In this document: positions 53,587 to 61,069 of the stretch, in pieces
Numbering within the stretch: the stretch's first letter is position 1
How the letters are laid out: the number at the start of each line of letters is the position of its first letter
NCBI GenBank assembly: GCA_024235215.1
Contig: JACKMU010000009.1
Location: 1-64,000 of the forward strand
From: Chromatiaceae bacterium
GTDB taxonomy: Bacteria; Pseudomonadota; Gammaproteobacteria; Chromatiales; Chromatiaceae
Direction of reading: 5' to 3'
Length of the DNA stretch: 64,000 bases
Notes under the pieces: generated by a model
What the model was told of the DNA's origin: nothing
Database searches by the model: none
What the model saw: only the letters and a program-made list of their open reading frames with translations
Translations under genes and position numbers: made by a program

Positions 53587-53995
53587 CCGGAATGCTCGAC
53601 AATAGGTTTGCGGGAATGGCGATCGGCGTGAAGCTGTGCTGATCGATGCAGGCGACCTGAATATCGCCTTCGACCAGCAGCTTGGCATCCGCCGCCCTGA
53701 TAATACGTTGCTGGAAGGTGAGACTCACTTTTCGCCGCTGCTTGATTCTTGAATTCACCTGCAGAGCGTCGTTGAAGCGTGCGGGATGTCGGTAATCGAT
53801 CTCCACCCGGCGCACCGCAAACACGATACCCTGCTGCCGTGACAACCGGTCCTGCTCGAAACCCAGGCTGCGTAGCCATTCGCTGCGCGCCCGCTCCATG
53901 AACTTCAGATAGTTGGCGTAGTAGACCACTCCACCCGCATCGGTGTCCTCGTAGTAGACCCGCACCGGCCAGGAAAATTCCGCGTCAATTATCAC
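53576..53995 (-). CDS. ybgC: Tol-Pal-associated acyl-CoA thioesterase YbgC
   Basis: The 139-residue hotdog-fold protein uses GTG 53995 (4-bp overlap with ruvB). YYEDTDAGGVVYYANYLKFM contains the catalytic Asp region of 4-hydroxybenzoyl-CoA thioesterase-type enzymes. It hydrolyses acyl-CoA or acyl-ACP near the membrane and is always linked with tol genes. Confidence 0.95.
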   Translation of the reverse strand: MIIDAEFSWPVRVYYEDTDAGGVVYYANYLKFMERARSEWLRSLGFEQDRLSRQQGIVFAVRRVEIDYRHPARFNDALQVNSRIKQRRKVSLTFQQRIIRAADAKLLVEGDIQVACIDQHSFTPIAIPANLLSSIPDVI

Positions 53996-55038
53996 GAATC
54001 GAACAGATCCTGTATACCGGTGACAGTCACAGCATCTGGTTTCGGCGTCATGCCGAAGTGCAGATAGGCAGCGCGGGTGGCAATCCGTCCGCGTGGTGTA
54101 CGCATCAGGAAACCCTGCTGAATCAGGAAGGGCTCCAGCACATCCTCGATAGTGCCCCGCTCTTCGCCTATCGCAGCAGCCAGACTCTCTACGCCGACCG
54201 GCCCTCCATCGAACTTCTCGATTACAGCAGACAGCAGTTTCCTGTCCATCACATCGAAGCCGTTGTTGTCCACCTTCAACATGCCCAGTGCTCGGTCTGC
54301 CACCTCCGGTGTCACCCGGCTGTCGGCTTTTACCTGGGCATAGTCGCGCACCCGGCGCAGCAACCGATTGGCGATGCGTGGCGTACCTCTGGAGCGGCGC
54401 GCTATCTCCCGCGATCCGGGTTCATCTGCTGTAATGTTCAGAATCTCGGCCGAACGCTGCACTATCCGGGTCAGATCCTCGGTAGCATAGAACTCCAGCC
54501 GCTGCACGATACCGAAACGGTCGCGCAGCGGTGAGGTGAGCAATCCGGCACGGGTGGTTGCGCCGATCAGCGTGAAGGGAGGCAGATCTAGCCTGATGGA
54601 ACGGGCAGCTGGTCCCTCACCAATCAGGATATCGAGTTGATAATCCTCCATCGCCGGATAGAGGACCTCCTCGACCACGGGACTGAGGCGGTGAATCTCA
54701 TCCACGAAGAGCACATCGTACGGTTCCAGGTTGGTGAGAATCGCGGCCAGATCCCCCTGCTTCTCCAGAACCGGACCTGAGGTCTGGCGCAGGTTCACCC
54801 CCATCTCGTTGGCGATGATATGCGCCAGTGTGGTCTTACCGAGTCCGGGTGGACCAAATATCAGTACATGATCGAGCGCCTCGTTGCGGGCACGTGCGGC
54901 GTCGATGAATATCTCCATCTGTTCACGCACCACCGGCTGGCCAACGTAATCCTGCAACCGCCGCGGACGGATAGCGCGATCGACCACGACCTCCTCGCTG
55001 GCAGCCTGGGGATTGATGAGGCGGGATCTCTCCGACAT
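53992..55038 (-). CDS. ruvB: Holliday junction helicase subunit RuvB
   Basis: The 348-residue AAA+ protein is assigned ATG 55038 (a TTG two codons earlier is possible). It has Walker A GPPGLGKTTLAH, Walker B LFVDEIHRL, sensor LIGATTRAGLL and RRSRGTPRIANRLLRR. With RuvA it drives branch migration of Holliday junctions. Confidence 0.97.
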   Translation of the reverse strand: MSERSRLINPQAASEEVVVDRAIRPRRLQDYVGQPVVREQMEIFIDAARARNEALDHVLIFGPPGLGKTTLAHIIANEMGVNLRQTSGPVLEKQGDLAAILTNLEPYDVLFVDEIHRLSPVVEEVLYPAMEDYQLDILIGEGPAARSIRLDLPPFTLIGATTRAGLLTSPLRDRFGIVQRLEFYATEDLTRIVQRSAEILNITADEPGSREIARRSRGTPRIANRLLRRVRDYAQVKADSRVTPEVADRALGMLKVDNNGFDVMDRKLLSAVIEKFDGGPVGVESLAAAIGEERGTIEDVLEPFLIQQGFLMRTPRGRIATRAAYLHFGMTPKPDAVTVTGIQDLFDS

Positions 55039-55040
55039 GG

Positions 55041-55649
55041 TCAACTCATCGCCACTGATTTGAGTGCGGCACGAATGATCGCTTCACTCTCCAGACCCTC
55101 GGACTGCACTGCACGCACCATACGGTTCGCCTCTGCAGGTTTGTAACCGAGTGCCACCAAGGCACCGATCGCATCGGTTACCGGTGAGGTGCCGACCCTA
55201 GCCGAATGGTTGCTGCCATGCAGTTGGGAACTGATGCTGCTGTCGGAGCGCTCAAGACGATCCCGCAACTCTATCACCAGACGCTCGGCTGTCTTCTTGC
55301 CGATCCCGGGCAGCCGCATCAGCGCCGCAGTGTCGTTGCTCTGAATGCAACTGGAAAACTCCTCGGCACTCATTCCCGAGAGTATTGCCAGTGCCATTTT
55401 CGCGCCTACTCCGCTGACACGCAGCAGGATTCGAAACAGCGCACGCTCAGATTCGTTGGCAAAACCGTACAGCACATGCGCATCTTCACGGACCGCGAGA
55501 TGGGTGAAGAGGGTCACCTGATCGCCTTCCGGTGGCAGATTGTAAAAGGTGGACAGCGGCGATTCGAGTTCATAGCCGACCCCTTTCACGTCCACCATCA
55601 GGTAAGGTGGCTGCTTGAAGACGATCTCACCTCGCAGCCGACCGATCAT
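55041..55649 (-). CDS. ruvA: Holliday junction protein RuvA
   Basis: The 202-residue protein begins MIGRLRGEIVFKQPPYL, has two helix-hairpin-helix motifs (LLRVSGVGAKMALAILSG, LMRLPGIGKKTAERLVIEL) and a C-terminal domain III (AIGALVALGYKPAEANRMV) that contacts RuvB. It binds the four-way junction as tetramers. The start overlaps the ruvC stop (ATGA). Confidence 0.97.
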   Translation of the reverse strand: MIGRLRGEIVFKQPPYLMVDVKGVGYELESPLSTFYNLPPEGDQVTLFTHLAVREDAHVLYGFANESERALFRILLRVSGVGAKMALAILSGMSAEEFSSCIQSNDTAALMRLPGIGKKTAERLVIELRDRLERSDSSISSQLHGSNHSARVGTSPVTDAIGALVALGYKPAEANRMVRAVQSEGLESEAIIRAALKSVAMS

Positions 55650-56152
55650 CGTCCGCCACCCCTGAGCGCACCGGATCTCAGCCGCAGGCCGCTGGCATGG
55701 GCATGGCTGATCGCAACTGCCAATGCATCAGCCTGATCCGCCGCCAGGCTTTCATGCAGTCCGAGTATCCGTTTCACCATGTGTTGAACCTGTTCTTTGT
55801 CCGCGCTGCCACTACCGACGACCGACTGTTTGACCATGCGTGGAGTATACTCGGAGACTGGAAGACCAGCCACGACGGCGGCACAGATGGCGGCCCCGCG
55901 AGCCTGGCCCAACTTCAGTGCAGAGGCTGGATTCCGGGCTACGAAAACCTGTTCGATGGCCAGCTCATCGGGTGCGTACTCAGCAACCAGTCCCGCCACC
56001 CGGCGGTAGATCTCCCCCAGGCGCTGACTGAGCTCCTGCTCGTCCAGCCGGATGCAACCGCTGACCAGATGCCGGCTGCGAACACCGTCACTGACGATGA
56101 TCCCGTAGCCGGTAACCCGCGAGCCTGGATCGATCCCGAGAATGCGCTGCAT
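55646..56152 (-). CDS. ruvC: Holliday junction resolvase RuvC
   Basis: The 168-residue RNase H-fold nuclease begins MQRILGIDPGSRVTGYG with the first catalytic Asp (residue 8). It has ELAIEQVFVARNPASALKLG (catalytic Glu) and a late Asp pair in HESLAADQADALAVAISHA. It cuts Holliday junctions symmetrically. It follows yebC by 41 bp. Confidence 0.97.
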   Translation of the reverse strand: MQRILGIDPGSRVTGYGIIVSDGVRSRHLVSGCIRLDEQELSQRLGEIYRRVAGLVAEYAPDELAIEQVFVARNPASALKLGQARGAAICAAVVAGLPVSEYTPRMVKQSVVGSGSADKEQVQHMVKRILGLHESLAADQADALAVAISHAHASGLRLRSGALRGGGR

Positions 56153-56193
56153 GCGGCAGAGATTTGCTGAATCAGAGAACGGGTTCGAAGCCG

Positions 56194-56940
56194 TTAGCCG
56201 ATCGCATCCAGAATCTCTTCCGAGATGTCCGCATTGGTGTAGACATCCTGAACATCATCGAGATCCTCCAGCGCATCCACCATACGCAGCAGCTTCTCCG
56301 CAGTATCACGGTCCAGCTCCGCAGAGGTGGAGGCATTGAAGGTCACCTCGGCATTGTCCGGCTGCATGCCGGCCGCCTCGATCGCCGCCTTTACCGCCTC
56401 GAACTCCTCAGGTGAACTGACCACATCCACGGAACCGTCGTCATTGGTCACCACATCCTCGGCACCCGCCTCCAAAGCAATCTCCATGATTGCATCTTCG
56501 TCAGCGCCCGGAGCAAAACTGATGATCCCCTGTTTGCTGAACAGGTAGGCAACCGACCCGTCGGTGCCAAGATTGCCGCCGTGTTTACTGAAAGCATGGC
56601 GTACCTCGGAAGCGGTGCGGTTACGATTGTCGGTCATACAGTCGACCATCACCGCGGTTCCACCCGGGCCATAACCTTCATAGCGGATCTCATCATAGCT
56701 CTCGCCTTCGCCTCCGCCGGCACCGCGCTCGATGGCACGCTTGATCGTATCTTTCGGCATATTGGCAGCGGTGGCCTTCTCCAGTGCCAATCTGAGTCGC
56801 GGATTCGCTTCCTGAGCAGGACCACCCTCTTTCGCAGCCACGGTCACTTCACGAATCAACTTTGTCCAGATCTTGCCGCGCTTCTTGTCGGTCGCCGCTT
56901 TCTTGTGCTTTATATTGGCCCATTTGCTGTGTCCGGCCAT
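56194..56940 (-). CDS. yebC: YebC/PmpR-family protein
   Basis: The 248-residue protein begins AGHSKWANIKHKKAATDKKR, the family hallmark, with RYEGYGPGGTAVMVDCMTDN mid-protein. YebC proteins help ribosomes on difficult motifs and some act as regulators. It heads the ruv-tol block. Confidence 0.96.
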   Translation of the reverse strand: MAGHSKWANIKHKKAATDKKRGKIWTKLIREVTVAAKEGGPAQEANPRLRLALEKATAANMPKDTIKRAIERGAGGGEGESYDEIRYEGYGPGGTAVMVDCMTDNRNRTASEVRHAFSKHGGNLGTDGSVAYLFSKQGIISFAPGADEDAIMEIALEAGAEDVVTNDDGSVDVVSSPEEFEAVKAAIEAAGMQPDNAEVTFNASTSAELDRDTAEKLLRMVDALEDLDDVQDVYTNADISEEILDAIG

Positions 56941-56949
56941 CGATAACCC

Positions 56950-57666
56950 TCATTTTCTGACTGAATCCAAGCTTCGGGATTTTACCACTCCCCGATCAAA
57001 CCTGCCGTAGTGTAGAAAGCGACAAGCCTCTCTGGCGACCCCGCTGGAAAAGAGCATGCCCATGTGATTGACCGCCAGTGTGACAAAATCGGTGGCACCC
57101 TGCAGGCGGGTTTCACAAACCGATACCGTGCCGTCATTGGCTCCCTGCAACCCACCGAACAGGCGCCCCACACCCAACGCCATGGTGCCCGCAATCACCC
57201 CGAGATCGCGCTCACCGTGCCACTCCGGCGCTGCCTGAGTCAATCCGTCAATTCCGCTTCGGCCGAGCAGACTACGCAGCCCGGTATGCGCCATCATTGC
57301 GCGTGCTACACCGCTGCCAAGCACCGGCGAACCAAGCAGCAGCACCCGGCCTTCGGGTAACACCCGTCCCAGTTCGAACAGGTGCAACACGACAATCCCC
57401 CCCAGGCTGTGCGCAAGCAGATGCAATCTGTCCAAACCAAGCCCAGCAATATGATCTGCCAGACGGCGCGCATTCTCCCGGGGTGATCTGGAAAGCGATC
57501 GGTAGTGAAAATAGCGTATTTTGAAGCCACAGCGGATGAGTCTGGAACCCAACCAGTGCATCTCCAAACCGGTCATCCATAGTCCGTGGATCAGCAGCAC
57601 CACCTCCCCATCGAATCCTTGTCCGACGATGGAACCGCTTCGTCTCTCCGCTGCCAGCATCATCAC
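56950..57666 (-). CDS. Alpha/beta hydrolase, esterase/lipase type
   Basis: The 238-residue protein has VVLLIHGLWMTGLEM (oxyanion region), the nucleophile elbow LLAHSLGGIVVLH and a C-terminal His in LAVNHMGMLFSSG; ANDGTVSV probably supplies the acid. It resembles PGAP1-like or triacylglycerol-lipase-like hydrolases. It has no signal peptide. It lies 9 bp upstream of yebC on the same strand, so read-through is possible. The substrate is unknown. Confidence 0.85.
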   Translation of the reverse strand: MMMLAAERRSGSIVGQGFDGEVVLLIHGLWMTGLEMHWLGSRLIRCGFKIRYFHYRSLSRSPRENARRLADHIAGLGLDRLHLLAHSLGGIVVLHLFELGRVLPEGRVLLLGSPVLGSGVARAMMAHTGLRSLLGRSGIDGLTQAAPEWHGERDLGVIAGTMALGVGRLFGGLQGANDGTVSVCETRLQGATDFVTLAVNHMGMLFSSGVAREACRFLHYGRFDRGVVKSRSLDSVRK

Positions 57667-57851
57667 TGCCCCGCTGCGACCAATGACCCTATCAGATCAT
57701 ACACAACCCAACCGACTTGGTGGCCAATACCGGTCTTGCTGCGGTGCAGCGCTTGGTTGCAGTTCAAGTTTAAAGCAGCGCTGGAGTCCGGTCGCTAACA
57801 CAAACTGATTACTTGCGATGATGAAAGGAACGGCGAGGATAGCAAACGAAT

Positions 57852-59441
57852 ATGCCAGCCAACCTGCAACATTGGATAGACCACCTGAAGCAGCATCCGT
57901 TGCCTGCGATGGCGCTCACCGCGCAGCAGGTATCGACACAGATGGGGCGAACCAGCACCACCCACAGCGACTACCAGCGCATTATCGCACGGGACCCCGG
58001 CTTTGCGCTTTCGATTTTTCGCTACTTGGGCGAACTTCCCAAACCGCCGCGGGAACCCGTAACGAGTCTGGTACACGCCGTGGCCCTGGCAGGATTGGCT
58101 CCGCTGGCGGTGGGTACAAAGCGCCTGCCGCTGATCAAGAGTGGGGAAGATGTAACGCGCGCCCAGGGTTTGCTCAATTGCTACTCGCGCTCCGCCCACG
58201 CTGCACTCTTCCTGTCCCATTGGGCGCAAATCAGGCGAGATGCCAATCCGGATGAACTGCTGCTGGCAGCACTGCTGCACGACTGTGGTGAGATGGCGCT
58301 TTGGTCGACTGCACCCGGCGAGATGGCTCGTATCGAAGCCCGCATCAACGCCGGCGTAGCGCCTGAAGAGGCTGCTGTTGCCCAACTCGGCTTTACCCTG
58401 CCTGAACTCAGCCAAGCATTGGCGGAAGTTTGGAGACTTCCCGCGCTGATTGTTAGCTCTGCGCAGCCTGCTGGCGCCTTTCAGACGAGATCTCTGGGGG
58501 TAATGCTCGCTTGTGCACTGGCTCGTAGCTCAAGTGCTTGTTGGGACTCCGAACAGACCCTGACGCTGATTGAACTGGCGGCCGAGTACTGCCGACAGAC
58601 AATCGATCAGGCTGCGGCGGGCCTGCACGCTTGCTGCGCCGAAGCAGCACGCCAGCTGCACGGACTGCCACTACCGATCTCTGCGCCTGCGCTGCTGCAA
58701 CTCACGCCCAGGATAGTCAAGGAGGTAGACACCGAGCGAGTGGAGACGCAGGCCACCGCGGTAGAACACCATACTCCCGAGCGGTCGAAGGTCGAGTCGG
58801 ACAACCAGTCCGCCAGATTCGGCGACCAAGTTCCGCCCTCGGCATCTGTACCGAACCCTGCCCGGTCATCCGCAACCGGGATGGAAGTGACCACCCATCC
58901 GCGGATCGAGCCGGATGCACCGATCGAACCGTCCACGCTCGTGGTCCCTCCTGTGCAAAAAAATAACCCTGCGGCGGGCAGTTCACTGCAATACATGCTA
59001 AGCGGAATCATGCGCCAAATAGTTGCTGAGTGCGGAGTCGAGCGCGCAATGTTTGCCATGATCACACCGGATCGGCGGTCACTGCGTGCCCGTTTCATCA
59101 TCGGCGCAACCAAGGAGGCGAAGATTCGGACCTTTCAGGTGGGGCTGGAGAAACGGCACCTCTTCTCGGCGCTGCTGTTGAAGCAACAGAGTTTCTGGCT
59201 GAACCAGGGTAATCGGGAAAAATACCTTACAAGTATTCCAGAAGAATTACATAATTTATTGAATATTAATAATTTTTTTGTTGGCTCTCTGTTTGCTGCT
59301 GGCACATCGCTCGGGATTATCTACGGCGACTGTGGCAACGATGGCAACCTGGATCAGGCCAGTTTCAATCTGTTCAAACAGTTGCTTCAGCACCTGAATC
59401 AACAGCTTGCGGAGAACACAACCATTCGGATCGCCAGCTGA
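57852..59441 (+). CDS. HDOD and GAF-like domain protein
   Basis: The 529-residue protein has an N-terminal HDOD domain (about 10-270): SDYQRIIARDPGFALSIFRY, LLLAALLHDCGEMALW. The last HD-type metal ligands are partly kept, as usual in HDOD. A low-complexity linker (about 290-375) precedes a C-terminal GAF-like domain (about 378-520: QIVAECGVERAMFAMITP). No output domain follows. HDOD proteins act in signalling, usually by protein contacts. Exact role unknown. Confidence 0.8.
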   Translation: MPANLQHWIDHLKQHPLPAMALTAQQVSTQMGRTSTTHSDYQRIIARDPGFALSIFRYLGELPKPPREPVTSLVHAVALAGLAPLAVGTKRLPLIKSGEDVTRAQGLLNCYSRSAHAALFLSHWAQIRRDANPDELLLAALLHDCGEMALWSTAPGEMARIEARINAGVAPEEAAVAQLGFTLPELSQALAEVWRLPALIVSSAQPAGAFQTRSLGVMLACALARSSSACWDSEQTLTLIELAAEYCRQTIDQAAAGLHACCAEAARQLHGLPLPISAPALLQLTPRIVKEVDTERVETQATAVEHHTPERSKVESDNQSARFGDQVPPSASVPNPARSSATGMEVTTHPRIEPDAPIEPSTLVVPPVQKNNPAAGSSLQYMLSGIMRQIVAECGVERAMFAMITPDRRSLRARFIIGATKEAKIRTFQVGLEKRHLFSALLLKQQSFWLNQGNREKYLTSIPEELHNLLNINNFFVGSLFAAGTSLGIIYGDCGNDGNLDQASFNLFKQLLQHLNQQLAENTTIRIAS

Positions 59442-59470
59442 CCGACAGATTCGGCGGCAATTTGTCGGTC
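59440..59470 (+). terminator. Hairpin after the HDOD gene
   Basis: GACCGACA (59440-59447) and TGTCGGTC (59463-59470) form a perfect 8-bp inverted repeat with a 15-base loop, starting in the stop codon. No T-tract follows, so strength as a terminator is doubtful. Confidence 0.4.
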
Positions 59471-59639
59471 TGAACTGGGAAAGCGTATAATCCCGCGCTG
59501 AATCTTAAGAGCGAGCGCTCAAGGTATCAATTCAGCTTGTGATAAATCGATGTACCACATTACATTATCGATTAAAGTAGTTGTAATTTCTGAATAAAGT
59601 CATCTCTCCATATTTGTGCGCTAAGCGTATAAGGATGGC

Positions 59640-60350
59640 ATGATTCAGTGCTGTGTTAGCAGAGCCGATGGCTCAGGGTACTGCAGAACCATGACCGAGA
59701 CTATCCCGGATAAAACGCCTGTAGAGATAAACCTGCATAGTAAAAGCCGCCTACTGGTGGTCGCGTTTGAAGATGGCAAACGCTTCGAACTCCCTTGCGA
59801 ATATCTACGGGTATTCTCCAAAGCGAAGGAGGTGCGCACATTGGGACATCCGGTAGGCGGCAAGGAGCAGGTCAACATTACCCACATCGAACCTCAGGGC
59901 CAGTATGCGGTGAGACTGCTGTTCGATGATGGCCATGACACCGGTATCTACTCCTGGGAGACGCTCTACGAACTGGGTGAACGTTTTCAGGAGAACTGGC
60001 AGGGCTATTTGGAAAGAGTGGCCGAGCTGGGCATCTCCCGCCATGCCCCAGGTGCAGAGAAGCCACAGCAGAGGCGGGTGAAAATGCTCTATTTCACCTA
60101 TCTATTCAAACAGCTGCGTAAAGAGTCCGAGGAGTTGCAACTCCCGGCTGCGGTCAACGATGTGCAGAGCCTGCTCGAGTGGCTGCGCCGACGCGATCCC
60201 AAGCACGCCCATCTGTTTCGTGACGGAACCCTCCGGATCACCGTCAACAAGCAGTTCTCTGAACTCTTCACCCGCATCGACGATGGCGACGAGGTCGCGC
60301 TGATTCCGACTTCACCGACCGCGCCTGTGGCAAAACAGGCACCGATTTGA
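59640..60350 (+). CDS. DUF971-MoaD/ThiS-like fusion protein
   Basis: The 236-residue reading from ATG 59640 follows AAGGAT; ATG 59691 (TETIPDKTPVEINLHSKSRL) would fit homologues better but has no ribosome-binding site. Residues about 20-145 are DUF971 (RFELPCEYLRVFSKAKEVRT, LFDDGHDTGIYSWETLYELG). The last about 85 are a MoaD/ThiS beta-grasp (KMLYFTYLFKQLRKESEELQ, then LFRDGTLRITVNKQFSELFT). The sequence ends ALIPTSPTAPVAKQAPI without the Gly-Gly that MoaD needs for sulfur transfer. DUF971 also occurs in Fe-S and BBOX-related proteins. The role is unknown. Confidence 0.82.
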   Translation: MIQCCVSRADGSGYCRTMTETIPDKTPVEINLHSKSRLLVVAFEDGKRFELPCEYLRVFSKAKEVRTLGHPVGGKEQVNITHIEPQGQYAVRLLFDDGHDTGIYSWETLYELGERFQENWQGYLERVAELGISRHAPGAEKPQQRRVKMLYFTYLFKQLRKESEELQLPAAVNDVQSLLEWLRRRDPKHAHLFRDGTLRITVNKQFSELFTRIDDGDEVALIPTSPTAPVAKQAPI

Positions 60351-60436
60351 TCCGTATCTCCTCCAGCGGCGGGATTCAACCCTGAAAACGCTTAAAAAAA
60401 CCTGAATCAGGCTCCCCTTTGGCGAGCATACGCGGC

Positions 60437-61069
60437 TCACTCATTCTCATCACTGATATTGATATTGGCCGCCACCGCCATCTTCACCAGATCGGCGAGC
60501 GAATCGGCCTGCATCTTCTCCATCACCCGCGAACGGTGTGCCTCCACTGTTTTTGCGCTGACTCCCAGCGCCTGGGCGATCTCCTTATTGGCCTTGCCCG
60601 CGGTAACCATCTCCATCACTTCATGCTCGCGCGGTGTCAGGTTGGCCAACCTGGTTGCTATCTCGGCACGTTCCGCCTGAGTCTTACGCTGTTCCGTATC
60701 CAGCGCCAGTGCGTTGCGAATGCTCTCCAGCAGCAACTCATCGTTGAACGGCTTTTCGATGAAGTCCACCGCACCGGACTTCATTGCCCTGACCGCCATC
60801 GGCACATCTCCGTGGCCAGTGATGATGATGATGGGGATATTGATCTGATGCTTCAGGAAGTGCTCCTGCAGCTCGAGTCCACTCATCCCCGGCATGCGCA
60901 CATCGAGCAACAGACAGCCGGCTCGTCCGGGATAGTAATTCTGGATGAACTCATCCGCTGTGGCATAGGTTTCGACTCTCATCCCTACCGATTCGATAAG
61001 CCACTTCAATGAGCTGCGCATCGCCTGATCGTCATCCACGACAAATACGTTGGGTTGTTTACCTGTCAC
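60437..61069 (-). CDS. FixJ/TodT-like response regulator
   Basis: The 210-residue protein has a receiver domain (VFVVDDDQAMRSSLKWLIE, phospho-Asp in CLLLDVRMPGMSG, Lys in FIEKPFN) and a LuxR-type helix-turn-helix (LTPREHEVMEMVTAGKANKE, then KTVEAHRSRVMEKM). It regulates transcription after phosphorylation by the kinase at 61066, whose stop overlaps its start (ATGA). Targets are unknown. Confidence 0.94.
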   Translation of the reverse strand: MTGKQPNVFVVDDDQAMRSSLKWLIESVGMRVETYATADEFIQNYYPGRAGCLLLDVRMPGMSGLELQEHFLKHQINIPIIIITGHGDVPMAVRAMKSGAVDFIEKPFNDELLLESIRNALALDTEQRKTQAERAEIATRLANLTPREHEVMEMVTAGKANKEIAQALGVSAKTVEAHRSRVMEKMQADSLADLVKMAVAANINISDENE

